This document shows, in pieces, positions 1 through 13,900 of a stretch of 64,000 nucleotides of DNA. How positions within the stretch are numbered: the stretch's first letter is position 1; the number at the start of each line of letters is the position of its first letter. The position numbers were made by a program, and so were the translations under genes. Origin of the DNA: Glandiceps talaboti (taxonomy: Eukaryota > Hemichordata > Enteropneusta > Spengelidae); NCBI RefSeq assembly GCF_964340395.1, contig NC_135561.1, positions 6,683,518-6,747,517 on the forward strand, in the 5' to 3' direction. The notes beneath the pieces were generated by a model. The model had not been told where the DNA came from, made no database searches, and saw only the letters and a list, made by a program, of their open reading frames with translations.

Positions 1-508
1 GTAACGGGGCAGGAGCCACTTGTCTTCCTGGCTAAGATGGGCACTGCACCTCTATACATTCTCTTTTGTCCCTCAACAGGCAAACATGGGCATTAGGGTA
101 TCTTGTAATGTGTGTTCTTCCTGGACAAGGTAACACAGGCAGGGAATCCCCTATGTACATTTGTAATTTCTCTTTCTCCTTGAACAATTACTGGAGTTTT
201 AAAAGGCAAACACAATAGCTAGAGTTGTTTACACATACAAATACCTCGTTTGAAGGAAACGGTCCTGATTTTAGATAACTACAAGAGATACTTGAAACTC
301 TCCAAGCTTAGAACTGTCCTGATTTAGAACATTTATGGAAGGTCTTCTGAAAACCATTTGACTCTGGATACCTACACATATAGAGGCAGTCTCCCAATCT
401 TATATTCTGCACGTCAGCATGTCTGACTAAATATCATTTATTGTCCTACGCAAAGGAAAAGTTAGGACTTCTGGTTGTATCACCTAACAGGTCTATTATC
501 ATACTAAC
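1..508. other. Intron or 3' part of clathrin light chain gene; no exon seen
   Basis: No exon could be recognised here on either strand. The position, 3' of the last visible clathrin light chain exon on the minus strand, makes it the next intron of that gene. The missing C-terminal exon or exons should lie to the left of the window. Confidence 0.5.
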
Positions 509-3500
509 CTATTTGATGCTGCAGTTTTCTGTAACTGATCATCACGATTTCTGTACCAATCTTCTAATTCTTTCCGTGCAACGTCTCTCCAGTCATCTCG
601 TTTCTTTTCAGCTTCGGAATCTGTACAGTAATCAACACAAACAACAAGAAGTTAGGATGGGAAAAGAAAATAAATCATCGCTGTCAGTTTGTACAACCTT
701 GCAGCATCTCAACGTATGTAACGTTGCAATTTACTGAACAGACAAAGAAAGTTTGAAGGTTAGGGATTCAGTCCTAAGTTTTTGCAGTACTATTATATTT
801 AAAAGGGATTGCCACTCCAGGAAATAGAGAGAATTTCATAAACGATGGTTCTGGAGAATTATTTCATGATTTTACATCAATTACAATTACTTGCAATTTC
901 AGAGAAACATCAAGCTGATCTTGTGCCTTTATAGGGTATCTTTGCTAAGGGCTGTTGCATCATGGGAGTCAGCAGAAATAATGTATGCAATGGTTGAACA
1001 CTGAATATTCATGAAGGCTGTTCACACTGAAGTGTATAGCATTTTTGTCTTCATGAATATAAATATCAACCTTTGAATGTTTTGATACAAAAAAAATTTG
1101 TCTTGCATTGCAATAAATTACTAAATTAAATCAGATGCACCTTGCTTATTACCACAAAATGGCCAAACTAATTATTCCTTATCCCTCTGCAGGTCAAGTT
1201 CATTTTAAAAGCTAATGGCTGTGGCAGAGACATGAATTGCATCATCACTAACCTTTCTTTTCTAACATTTCTTTTTGCTCTTCTCTCCATCTTATGATTT
1301 TCTCTGGTTCTTGCCTCTGAGTATCAATTTGTGATATTGCAGAGTATTGATCTGTTGGTCCATTGGCCTGAGGAACCTACAACAATTAGTCAAGAATGCT
1401 GAATAATGGACTGACAGTAGAAAAGATACATATTTGTATCAAGTTAAGGAGTTAGAGTTAGGTATCATTGTGAATGCGGCTGGACCTCCTAACTTAACAT
1501 AAACAAGATTTATAATAATGCCACCCACAAATTGTCTCTTGCCCATTGAGTTATCCTTACAAGGACAGATGAGAAACACTCGGACATATTTAGAGAACTT
1601 ACAATGTTTTCACAAACATTTTGGAGATGGGGATGACACAATCATTCTGCTTAGGTTAAGTTTGTTCAAACTAAGATATTCCAAGGATAGTTTATATTAT
1701 GACATTCTGTGATAGTAAAAGGTCATAAAGCCACATTGAAAGTTATAACTCTCCTTTGAAAAAGTTATCAATAACTTCAACACATCTTAAACATTGAGTA
1801 ATCTTTTTTTTAAAGTAGATAGTTAGGCCTAACAAAAAAAAATTGTGTGGTTCTGATTACGCTCAATTTTAGAATAGGTGGGGTAGGTAGATTTTTTATT
1901 TCATTTTTTGTATTTTTTTTTTCATATGTGAATGTCTAATTCAGGTAGTTATGTTTTCCATTGTCTTCCATATGGTCCTTGTGTTATTGGTTTCTTCTTA
2001 TCAGATGGATAACCATTACAGATTGGAAGAACAGTTTTATATTGTCTTTAGAAGTTGATGTCAGTTTCTGCATTTCTTGCGAGACTTCAAAATATTTGCA
2101 ATTTTATTATTTTTCTTGAATACATTAAAAAAGTTTAGGGTCAGCATGAAAAACTAGGTGGGGTTGGGTAACTGGAACCAAACAAATTTTTTTTAGGCCT
2201 TATTATTTATATGGCCATTGCATAACTAAAACATTCATTTAACTTACTTCAATTTCTTCACCTCCTCCCAAGAAATCCAAATCATCCTGACTCTGTGCTG
2301 GTTCTGTGTTCAAACCTAAATCAAATTAATATTATTTCAAAATAAGATTAATGATAATGTTATTAATTCAACTAGGGTGAATTAAAATTACAGCGCTTGA
2401 TGAGTAAAAACACAAAGCAGAATATAGTACTTAAAACTTGATTACAATTATTGATAAATATGTTCAAATGAAGGCAATGATATGAAGTAATATAATCTAA
2501 AATATTGCAAAATATGCCAGTCAAAATAACTTTGGCTACTGTGAGGAAAAGATACAGATGAAAAACAGAACAATTCAATAAAATAGTTGTATTTGTCTGC
2601 CAGGGGACAGAATATTGTAAACCTACATTTTTTGGCTACTAGAAAATTTTGCATTTTGGGGGGAGGGAGTCTTCAGCTATTTCTCAAAGACTAATTTTTA
2701 CTAATTACCACACTGGCATACATTGTATTCATGTGTAAGAAGGCATTTTAGACATATTTTTTCATTTTTGTTGGCCAGTGAAACAAGCGAAAAGAAGTCC
2801 TTAGCAAATATTTCCAGGTTTACAACTTATATACTGCCCTGGGTGTAATCCAAATTTGTAGTCATATTTAGTACAATGTAGTTAATACACACATTGATGC
2901 TGTTATAAGGATAAATAAGACAAAGGCATACAGCCATGTGATTATTAGCTTACAGGTCTTACTTCTGCTATTATAATGCACAGCAAATACAAATCTCCTG
3001 GCTCTGGTGTTTATCTCATCTATGGAATTTCAAAATAATGGATTTCTTTGCCACTGTTCATTTTAATAAATGGTATTGGCAATGTTCATCGGCTGAATAT
3101 TCAATCATAAAATATTCTTATTCAGGAAAAATATAATTAGAACTGTACAGTCGTGGGGAAGTAATTAATTGAACATATATATGTCCAGTAACAATATAAA
3201 CCGTAAACGATTTTTCGAATCGATTTTAACACCGAAACCAGATGAGGAATATTCAAATAATGCAGTCCATGTAGAATTTACCTATCCATACATCCACACT
3301 TATAAACACACGTATGGTTTTTACTGTTTATAACGACAAACATTAGAGGAAAACACTGGAAAATTTGATTTTCTTCTTACGCAGTTTCCGACTGAAGAAC
3401 CCTTCCTTTGGGGCCCATTGATCGGGGCATGAACTGGAGGCGTATTTCTATCGATAGTATTACTAGACTATTGTACTAATATTAATATCTGATGAATTTC

Positions 3501-3861
3501 TGTTCTACAATATTTTACTTCGGTGATAATGATATCCTTAGGTGAGAGCACTGTCAATACTTTACCCGTAAAAGGTGAAAAGTCTGTTGTGAAAGTGTAA
3601 TATAGATATTTCTTGGACATTTTTTTTGGTAATCATATGACCGGTGCCACGCCAACAACATGAGTTGACACAAGACCGGAAACGCCCGATTTTACCTTCT
3701 GCTGGTTGTTCCACTGGTTCCGACGAATCGGCACCAAATGTATCGTCATCTTCTATTCCGGCTAACTGGTCTTGCTCTCTTGCTAGAAAGGCTGCTGCTG
3801 GGTCTTCTTCCACACCAGAATCGACATTTTGAGGCTGGTTATCGTCTAGTAGGTCCGCCAT
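509..3861 (-). CDS. CLTA/CLTB-like: Clathrin light chain, partial (3' end outside window)
   Basis: Regulatory light chain of the clathrin triskelion on coated pits and vesicles. Visible coding exons on the minus strand: 3696-3861, 2248-2315, 1253-1376 and 509-620, with consistent GT-AG sites and phases 1, 0, 1, 2. They give 156 residues plus two bases. The start at 3861 has A at -3 and follows an in-frame upstream Met that looks like 5' UTR. Residues about 19-37 carry the invariant light-chain segment EDPAAAFLAREQDQLAGI, which binds Hip1-type proteins. The third exon (IIRWREEQKEMLEKK) and fourth exon (DWRDVARKELEDWYRNRDDQ) form the heavy-chain-binding helix. The C-terminal part (about 70-80 residues in relatives) is off the window. 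Exon 2 is short and acidic. No neuronal insert is seen. Identity is secure; CLTA versus CLTB cannot be assigned outside vertebrates. Confidence 0.93.
1005..1060. repeat. Short perfect inverted repeat, 12-bp arms
   Basis: ATATTCATGAAG at 1005-1016 is exactly matched by CTTCATGAATAT at 1049-1060, with a 32-base loop. It lies in the intron between clathrin light chain exons 3 and 4. It could be a tiny fold-back element; no family is recognised. Confidence 0.6.
1826..2199. mobile_element. MITE-like element, family 1, full copy (about 374 bp)
   Basis: The ends are imperfect inverted repeats of about 35 bp: GGCCTAACAAAAAAA going in from the left, and the complement of TTTTTTTTAGGCC at the right. 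Both continue into a TGGTTCxxxTTAC block. TTA flanks both sides (1823-1825 and 2200-2202), which suggests a 3-bp target duplication. The interior is T-rich and has no ORF. A second near-full copy is at 47700-48076 and an end fragment at 11210-11286. It sits in clathrin light chain intron 2. Confidence 0.8.
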
Positions 3862-5756
3862 TTTGTCACCAGAATTTATAGAATAGGGGTGGGCTCGGCA
3901 ATTTTCGGAAATATTACGAAAGAATACGAGCAACTATATACAAAATGTCGTTGGGGGCGCTGTCGAAAACGGCCTGACCCGTACCCACGCAAAAAAACAC
4001 CACGACGTGAGGGTCGTGCACACAGACAAAAATATCATGACAATAAACATTATTAAGACGAACTCTGAAACAAACTAAAAATTGTCATAAGTGGATGTTG
4101 GTGAACATTTTATTTTCACGACAGTTTTTAGATTTTAGTGAAATTAGTCACTGTACACAAAAAATATTCATACACGTCGGGTCAAAGTATCTTGGCTATC
4201 ATAACAACAATTACGTAATACTGACTTTTAGAATTTCAGACCATTCATTTATGGTAAATCTATATTATTGAGTGCAAAAAGAACGTCTGAATGGGCAAAA
4301 TAAATAAAACACAACACGAACTAACAAACAGATACACAAACTAATCGAATTGAAGGGTTTGGTCCAGTGACGTCATAATTTGTTTCGTGTCATAAATTAT
4401 GTTTTACCGAAAAACACATTGTCCTTGATATTGATGGTGTATTTCCAAAGTATTTCTGAATAGAAAATATCAATATGTATAACAACAAGAAACTATACTG
4501 TTCTCAAATCATAAAAGGCAATTTATTTCCAAGGATAACATACGGGACGAGTCCCATTTACCGTCAGGCTCAAAAATATATACAAAAATATACAACAACA
4601 CCAAAACGTGGGGCGATGATACATTCTCACAAGCCAGAGCACCTATTTCTGCTAAAGCAACGAAATAAGTATCTCTTGGCGGGTACGTTTCGGAAGGTGC
4701 CGTAAAGAGGCACGATGTGGTTTACGACGTTGTAAATATAAGGCCTTGGATAATACATTTGACAAGACCAAACCAGACTAAGATTTAAAACACATTTAAA
4801 CAGCATCAATTTTAAAACATTGCGTGTTCCTGATTAAAGGCGAGTATTTTTCAATATTTCAAGTGTACGACTGGGCCTAGGCGCCTCTCTCTAAAAAGAT
4901 TGGTTCTGTAAAATTCTAGTTGGAGCATTGAAATCCAATTCAAGCTATATACAGAACTGTAAAATATAGGTGCTATAATTGTACATATACCATAAGCACG
5001 TTTGTATAAAACCTCAACTCCGGCATGGTATACGTACAATGTTGATAATACCAAAATAAACAACAAAACAGTCCTCTGTCTCTGTTTTTTACATGATTGA
5101 AAACTGACTACATAAATATACTTTACAAGCCTTTTAGTACCCGCTCAAGTTGTGAAATGTTAGCTTGCAATTGTCGCCAAGGTTCCATTAAAACACAGCT
5201 ATATTCAAGACGACAACAAACATGTGTGTATGTATGTATGTATGTATGTATGTATGTATGTATGTATGTATGTATGTATGTATGTATGTGCATGTACGTA
5301 CGTATGTTACTGAAGTCTCAACTGTTTGATTAATAAAGCTTAACACTCTAAAGGCTTTACTAGTGATTGCTCGAATGATTTGTAAAATTTAAGTCAGACG
5401 AAATGATATCCCCATTATCTTTCACTTTACATGTTTTACCCAAAGATGTATCAGCCATTCTATATTGCCGGTGTAACGTTACTCTCTTATTTGTAAATGA
5501 AATTACTGAGAACACTTATTTACATTTGAAGTAAATCTCAAGACACGATGTTACACACGACTTGCACGTGATCAACATTTTCTTGTAATAATTAAAAATA
5601 CAATAAGAAACAGTTGAAATAGTTTTTATCATCAATTTTATAAATAAACATGATCGACATTTGATATGTTGAATTAATAATTTTTGCAATTGTAATGGAT
5701 TTCATCAAACTATTATTTAAAAATGGTCAATTTCTTTTTGACCAATTCCGTAACCC
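3862..5756. other. Intergenic: clathrin light chain promoter side and 3' flank of the ZU5 gene
   Basis: No protein-coding exon is supported. The right end lies just 3' of the stop codon of the minus-strand ZU5-death gene. It probably includes that gene's 3' UTR; a minus-strand AATAAA is present near 4511. Bases 3862-3960 would hold the clathrin light chain 5' UTR. Confidence 0.6.
5223..5290. repeat. (TATG)n microsatellite
   Basis: About 17 near-perfect TATG units. The open frame across it (repeating Tyr-Val-Cys-Met) is an artefact of the repeat. Confidence 0.95.
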
Positions 5757-8700
5757 TCAGTCAATATTTAATACTTTTTCGATGCGAACTTTGACATCAT
5801 TGCTGACGTCATCAATGGCGGTCAGCAAGTCAGCCAATGAAGCACGTTCATTGGCTGACGCTTTCTGTTCGATCCATGCCTTTAAGAGTTGCTGAGCAGG
5901 GGAGCTATCTCCGATCACGCTTTCATCTTCGTTATCACTAGCATTATTATCTTCTGGTTCTCCTGGTTCTTCTTCCGCCAGTTGAAGTTTTTCCATGACG
6001 TCATTCAATATTCCCGTTTCGTTTATAATAGCAGCAACAGGAGAAATCTCATTTTCTGTTAATACAGTCAAACGCTCCACAATTTCAGCTGCATCGGTTG
6101 CTTGCACTTGAATACAAATTTGCAGCAAATACTCTCTGATTTCCAGAGTGGATTTCGCTTCTCTGAACTCTTCCGTGATGATAAAGCTCAAAATGGTACT
6201 GGTCGGACTTTGGTGAAGTCGTCTTTCTACCCACGGTATTACGTTTAGTAACTGCAAGTCGTGTGCTAGTGCTAAGCCTCTCCAATCTGGTGGAATAGCA
6301 CTACGGCGACTATCATTTTTTACGTCCAGGATTTGACACAGTTTCTTAAATTCTGTCTCAGGAATCACGTGACGGTATTCGCGTCTGAATTTGATATCAG
6401 TATGTATTTCCGAGCCCGCCTGGCCATTACCTCCTGTTTCCCGGTCCCGAGTCTGCCAGTAAAAAAACACAAAAATATGTAATGCGAGGTGTGCATCATA
6501 AATGTAAAACGGCGTGGCTGTCCAAAACAATCACATTTCTAACAATTAGACCATCTTTTTTCTTCTTCTATGTTGTATTTTCTGGCAATTTATGAGTTTT
6601 AATTATATTTAGTCGAAAATCACCAATTTATTTATCAAGTACAACTACATCATTCTTCTAATTCCATTCTACTACTTTCAAGTCTGATCTGTCGTCAGAA
6701 AAAATGCAAATACTATGATGACGTCACACACCTGATTACTATTCTTTTCTTGATGTTTCAACAACAATGGCGTTGCTGGTACAGGTGTTTTGTCTTGGTT
6801 CACAACCAGGTAGGCTCGACTGTCTTCATCATCAGAATCGCTTGATAAATTATCCAATCGAAATATTTGATAATACCCCGAGGTGTCGGGCATCGGCCAA
6901 ACTTTGGATAGGGCAAATTTCTGGAAGAAAAACGAAAATAGTGAAGGCGTTAAATATGCATACATTGGGTTTATATGTGTGTGGGGGTAGGGGTGGGTGT
7001 AATGTTAGTTATATATTAGAAAAGGGCCTGTTGTATAAACCACCCCCGCGGATGGTATACCCCAAGGTTTTCACCAACTGACTTCATATACGCATGTGCG
7101 TCAGTGATCATGAGTGAATACATATGAGTCAACTGGTCAAACATCGACAATACCATCAGATACCATAGCAACACATCCATATCTATGCCATGGCAAGATT
7201 GCAGACGATTTTACACGTAATGCCACCTATGCCATGTAGCAATTGTACTAACATTACGCTAGAATAGTTTAATCAAAGTGTAGGCCCTAATACTGTGCAT
7301 ACAAATGTGAATCGTTCTATGTATTTTCACTTTCAAAAGTCTTTTGTACTTATAGAATAACATTTTGTCACTTAGCCAATATTGTGGTAACGAAACAGTG
7401 ATGTGTAAACTCAATGACTCCCCCTCATTGATACTGTATTAATCACAGTTAGATTAATTTCGTCAAGTACGTTAAGGTCGTAAACTGTCGGCAAAGGTGC
7501 ATTGTAACTAATAGGTGAATAATAGAAGACTGTGTGGAATAAAACAGGGACAATAAAACACAGTGTCCTAGAATCCGCACTGGGTCGATTCTGTTGTGCA
7601 GGAACTATTCACAACGTTGTCAATACAAACAACAATATCTTCAATGTAACTGTCTAAAATGAAAGGTTTATCGTTGTAGACACTCTTGTTACGCACTCGA
7701 CTAATAGCGAGTGTACACTGGTGATTGCTTTTTGTTTTCTTATATACTGCCAAATCGTATACTGTGCTGATCGTCTATACACGAATCTATTTTCTTCACT
7801 ATAATATTGCCAAAATGTGAAATTATCGATTTCTAAGAATTCGCCAACAAATAAATATCTTGTATTGAAGTAAAACAAACGAAATATCCATCGTCGAGTA
7901 AAAATGTTTCAAAGTTAAAAAAAAATCACATTTGGTTCAAGGAAAGTAAAACAAAGTATATGGTTGAGTCTAGTAAATAGTCTATGGGTGGCAGCATTAA
8001 ACGGGTATCTGTTCTCCGTATGATAAAGAATACTTACCCTGTTTCTGCTGTCATCACCGACATCCCAGTTTGATGAAGTACCCGTGATAGCAGCAGTCAC
8101 ATCACTACCCCCAGAGTGTAGTAGAATCGACCCTGCGTGTGCCACTGCTCCTCCAAACTGCTGCCGTTCAAGGAAGTTTATCATCTATGATGATGGAAAA
8201 AAGATAGAATTATGTGAAAACAAAACCTGCCTGTGTAACTTGAACAGGTCCCATCGAAAGGGAACAGATAAAAGAGCAAGATTTTGCTATTCCAACAGTT
8301 CGAGGAAAGGGTCTAATAAAGAACGCTGTATTTATCATGAGCCTTTGATACAGTGTGAGTATTACCACATACCTGGAGGGAAATGGTTAATCACAGGATG
8401 AGTGAACATTTGAGTTATACCCACCTTGGTATTTGACGGTGTATTGTTCCAAATATGCACACGAAATTCAGAGGCGTCAGAATCGATGTTCCTTTGTTTC
8501 GGAGAATAGAAAGTACCAACACAAACGGACTTCACTGGTTTCCCCCCAGACAAGGTAGGCTCAGCGACCACTTTATACCGAGCAGCTTTGTCGATGAGCA
8601 CCACTACGTCATGGTCTCTTGCCAGCATATGTATATTGTCATTACGTGGTAGTTGCCATTTGTTGTCCTCTTCGGCATTGTCTTCCTTCACAGCCACACT

Positions 8701-10855
8701 AAACTTCCATTTCATTTGTTCCGTCAAGCAGTGTGGAATGGTCAATATGGCGGGAACGTCGAAGTGTACTCCAGGTGGTCCAACTCTAATGACGGGTGAA
8801 ACATCAATTTGAGATTGTGCTTGCATTGTCGCACTTTCAGATGTTGTATCCAAGGCAACGAAAACCTCCTGTTTGTCTTTAAAATCTTCCTGTATCGGCA
8901 CAAAGAGGGAGACACCACTGTCGTCGATACTCAGAAAACCTCCATGTTGATTCATTTGGGACATGGCTGACATCTCGTTCCTGTACACGTTGGTGTCTGA
9001 TTCTGGATCCATAGCATTGCGAGCCTCAGTGAGATTTTTATTAACTGCTTCATCTATAAGTTCTGAAATTTAAATAACAACACGAGGTGTGTCATAAAAA
9101 TTACAATATTGGACATAATTTTAATCAATCAAGTTCTCTTCAATACGTTTCAAAGGGACATCAGTTCTCATATAATTATACATTGTTTTCGTCAAGTTGG
9201 TCGTCTTAGTTACACTAGCCTCCGTAGAAGTAGAAGGCTGGATGGCCGACCTGGCAAGCGAGAGAACCAGATCAACCACCTAAACTGCTACGGAAGATAT
9301 ATTTATGCCTAGGAAAGCCTTAATTTGTCAGTTCTGTGTTGTCTTGATAGAAATGCAAAAATACACCCCATTAGCAATTGATCGCTCTACATGCGTAAAA
9401 CAATAAGAATCCCGTGAATGTTTATAGCTAGTGCAAGGAACATAAAAATGAAATTAAATAGCAAAAATGTATATGACGGTGGTGAAATTGAATTACAAAG
9501 CAATAGAGTTTCCCACTTCATTGTTGTGTGTTGTTGATAGTCATGTATTGCATGACCCAAATACCTTAGGATATGGCAACGTAGAAATGCATAGCTAGAG
9601 ATCTGATGTGTCAAATATACCATGAATCATCGAACTCAAAGCAAACATTAAAATAGGAACACAATAATTTGACACATGTCAAATGATCACACTTTGGGAA
9701 CTCATAGTCACGTAGCCTAGAAACTAGTCATGGTTGCTATCTGGATCTCAAGCTGCTCGTTTGGATGCTTGAGAAATGAAGACAGTTCTCTTGCAATTGG
9801 TTGGGCTAATAGTCATGCTGACGTGGGGAGGGCAGTATAGGGTAAGGATTTTACTCACCTCCTTTCATCAGTTTAGGAAAGAATGCGGACAGGGACCAAA
9901 CTTTAGAGATTCGATCTAGTATCCTGTTCCCACTGTCTATGGAAAACGACACAGCGCTTAGAATCCCACCGCATTTGCCTTTGCCTGTAGATACAGCTTC
10001 TTGTATCTGTCGATGGACAATCACGGCCCGTCTGTTCCGTTTACTGTATTTTATCATCTTTGTCCACTGATCAAATTCTTTCATAATCTTCACATATTCA
10101 GGGTATTTGACCAGATCAACATTGAGTCTCAACAGTTCTCTTTTCAAGTCTTCTCTGATCTCATACACGTCATTGTAGATTTTTTCGAATTTCTTCAACG
10201 CCGATGTTCTTTTGTCTTTCATTTTCTTCAACTTCTCTCGACACCTTGTCACCTCCCATAACGCCTCCACGTTCTTACCAAGAATCACTTTTCTTTGTGA
10301 TTGTATCGCTGTCCTCATGCCGGATAGAAAATCGTCTACATCCTCAGCCAGGAAGTCTTCCCAACTTTCTTCCACATCTTTTAGCTTAGATTGCTTTTGT
10401 TGAACTTGTTTGAGAATCGTCTGCCGATTTCTCGCATATGCTCTCACATTTTGCAACGCTTGTAAATTTTCTTTCTTTTTGCGCCATGGCAAACGTCGCG
10501 TAACCTTGAATGGCAGAGCAACTGCGAGGGGATCTACACCACTTTGTTTTGCGATTCCATGATTTCGTACTTCGACACCTTCACTTCGTGGATGGATTTC
10601 GGGGAAAAGATCAGGAATATCCAGCTGTTCCTCGGTAAGGAAAAATCTCCTTATACCAGCGGCTTGTGGTGCCCGGCGAGAAGTTTTGAGTTTCGGGTCG
10701 TCAATTTTTGACAACACTATCTGTAGCTTCTCTCCCATTCGGATGTAGTCTTCATCAGAAAGTCGATCCATTGCTTGCACCTCGTCTGGTGGCGTCTCAG
10801 TCTGCCATCGACTAGGAATCACGTGCACCGTGGGTTCAAAGTTAGCCGAGGCCAT
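5757..10855 (-). CDS. ZU5-UPA-death domain protein with a long N-terminal helical region (UNC5CL/PIDD-like)
   Basis: Coding exons on the minus strand: 9859-10855, 8425-9062, 8038-8184, 6732-6920 and 5757-6452; all phases agree, giving 888 residues. The start at 10855 has G at -3 and +4; an in-frame Met 20 codons upstream is an alternative. Residues 1-332 are basic, helical and partly coiled-coil, with no family recognised. ZU5 is at about 374-470 (GVSLFVPIQ, SPVIRVGPPGVHFDVPAIL), UPA at about 490-575 (VAEPTLSGGKPVKSVCVGTF, FRVHIWNNTP), an acidic linker follows, and an UNC5-type death domain is at about 692-765 (FKKLCQILD, DWRGLA, SPTSTI). An acidic stretch and a tail (LLKAWIEQ, SLADLLTAIDD) resembling the last helices of a death domain end the protein. 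UPA-death proteins are signalling adaptors in cell death and NF-kB pathways. The order matches UNC5CL and PIDD but lacks netrin-receptor ectodomains and leucine-rich repeats. The exact role is unknown. Confidence 0.85.
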
Positions 10856-10929
10856 CCCCGCTATACTATGCGTTATAAAAGTCCACCTTTGCCAGAGAAG
10901 TGTCTGTTGCCACAACAGGATTAAATTGC

Positions 10930-13900
10930 TTGACTCTGTAGCAGATGATCAGGCGTAGGGATGATGGACTTTCCTGAAATGAAAATCAGTCAGAATAGCA
11001 TAGACTTAATCATTTTATCAACTAGACAAAATGACTCGGTTGTTACAACATACACTTCTTACTTGTCCCAGAATACCAAACGGCAAACATGCTGATCTCT
11101 ATCTACTATATGAATACCGTTAATACCCTAAATCCAACCTCAAACAGTCATCTGCGAATACGAGCTCTACCAAGTTACCTTTGTAAACAACTGACAAAAA
11201 TACAGGCAGTCAAATAAAATATCTACCTACCCCACCTATTCTTAAATTAAGGGTAACTGGAACCAGACAATATTTTTTGTTAGGCCTTAGGAGGGTCATC
11301 ATATTGTCGACTCTCCTGACATGTACAACTTCAAAAGGTGTTTTCAACATTATTTTCAGGTTATCTACTTGATAGCTATGAATTGTTGACTCGGTCCATA
11401 TGTGTAGGGTCTATGGTACACATTATTTAGGGTTGGGCTATATCACGGCAACACTTTAATACTGTTTGTCACTATGCTGTGTACTGTAATTGGTATTCTA
11501 CAGTAGGTGACGTTGAGAAGTTTTACGTGACTAAAAGGGTTTATAGTAGCACAACAGAGTCACTGAAAGGACATGTACAATTCAGAGCTAGCTGCTGGGC
11601 GTTTTCAGTATTATTTTGTTGAATTTGTATATTAAAACTTAATAGGCTTTTCCAAAATTTGCCATGGTGACGCTCTACTTCCTGTCTACGTGTACCCTGG
11701 GGTATACATGGTATAGGTTACTTAAAGCACTGCTTCTTTCCTCGATGTCTGAACAATACGAAAAACATCCCTGATTTACACTTCTATAGAATATCAAGGG
11801 ATGAGGTGATGATACCCCCAATTTCAGTGAGGGCGCTGTTTTCTCAATTTCCTGTTTGCAGTCTGCAATGGCCTATTAGGCAAACTATGATGATTGGATG
11901 ACATAAATTTGAGTCACACGCAAAAATTAACTTTGACATCAGACATGGATATCTCTGAGGTCAACTTGACAATTATATTTATGGACAAAACGGGAAAATT
12001 CTATGCTGACTTTTTTTTTGCTTCAGCAGAAATGTGTGCTCCAGCTTGCGAGAATTTATTTTATTTGTTATTATTGTTTGGATCAGGCTCAAGGCCCATA
12101 ATGAATTCAAGGCATGTTTTATTATTTAAGTCTTGAGAAAATAAATTCTCAAATCACAATGCGTTACTTATAATTTTTTATCTTTTTACTTGATAACTAT
12201 AATAACAGAAGTATGAAAATTCTAAATCTTGACTTGCTTTAAAATTTAATAAACATATCTTAAGATATTCGACACACCTAATAAATATAATGTACTATTT
12301 CCTAGTGGCTTCTATTATCATACATAAAATCAAGATATGTGGAAAACAAAAACGAAAACACATATCAATAATTAGGCCAACCTTGCTCTTCGATACCGAA
12401 GAGGAAAATGTCAATTTATCTTGATTGCCTCTTCAAGAAAATTATACGGCAATATAAAGTGGCCGTATGGATGAGGTTCTGGTATTTATTTTAGATTTTT
12501 AATTTTTAAAACAATTTTATCATGGCCTCCTCGAAAAATTAATGTCAAACAATGTCAAGTCCTTGTTTGTAACTCAATAACTTGCAAAAATATTAATAAA
12601 TGTACAACATGTTTGTTATTGTACATGTAATCAACTTTTTACAAATGGTTTTTATTTTTTTTTTGCAATGTATTGAGTTACAAACACAGACTTGGTCAAT
12701 GTTGTTCACATTGAATTTGCAAGTAGGAAGCATTATAAAATTGTTTATGGCACATTTGGTAGTAGTTCATATTGGAATTCTCTGACAACAAGTATTGTTT
12801 GTCACTGTGTGAACTGATTTACAAGCCTATATGAGAACACTAATAAATAAGTTATTTATCATCGCAGTCGCTAACAATAACCCACAAAGTGACCCCCTGT
12901 GTTCTTTCTGGTAGTTGCCAACCACGATGGTTATGGCGGCAAAGAATTCCCTTTGACAAGTGTACTTGCCTATGGTCTAATTTTATGGTCACCAGCTTAT
13001 TAAATGACTGCACAGAAGCAGGTTCTGTGTTTGTAACGAGAAGAATAGATGGTGTGTCATATCTAAATACACTTGAATTATCGTGAAAGTGTCGGTAGAT
13101 TTATAGAATACGCTGAAATGTTTAACTGAATACAACTTATATACGCTAAATTACGTTTATCCCCAGGTGAACTCAGTCATCAAGTGAGCTCAATAACAGG
13201 TAAAAGAAAGCACTTGTGGTGAATTAGTTTGAGAATTATTTTTATCGGTCAAGATATGCAACGAAGATTTCGTTCCAGTGTCTTGCAAAATGACAGTGAA
13301 AGCTGAAATGTAAAATCGACTGAAATCATAACAACGAAACACAGCCAAGAAATAATGTTCAAAGAGCTTACCTAAGGAGGGATCAATTCGGATCAACCTT
13401 TTCCAAACAATACACCGTTATTTCTTTTGTGAAAATATCAGTGTCTTTGACATCTATACCTATGATGGACCCTAGCAATATTGGTTGGTGAGGAGATTGG
13501 CGGCAATGACTACGACTGACAGGGGATGTGGTGTCTTGCTGACAATCTTCTACACTTGATAGATTCCAAGGGTAAAGTTGACAATAGTTTCAACGAGATA
13601 ACGTTTGTTACTGAACAACATGTCGGTGTGTGAATTGTAATTATAATCTCTCGTCGTTCTATACCACTAGCCATTGTTCATACACAATACCGTCACCAAG
13701 TATGCTTTATTTGAATAACAAAGTCTCCTATACACAATTGTTTTATTCAATATTGCGAACCTTTTAAGGTCATGACCTCTGTCTTACTGTCACGGAGTGT
13801 CAGCCTCAATTCAACGAATCGTTTAAATTTCAATAGTAAAACTGAAGTACATATACAAACATTTTGTTTGTATTGCTGAGAGGATATCGCACTCTTCGAT

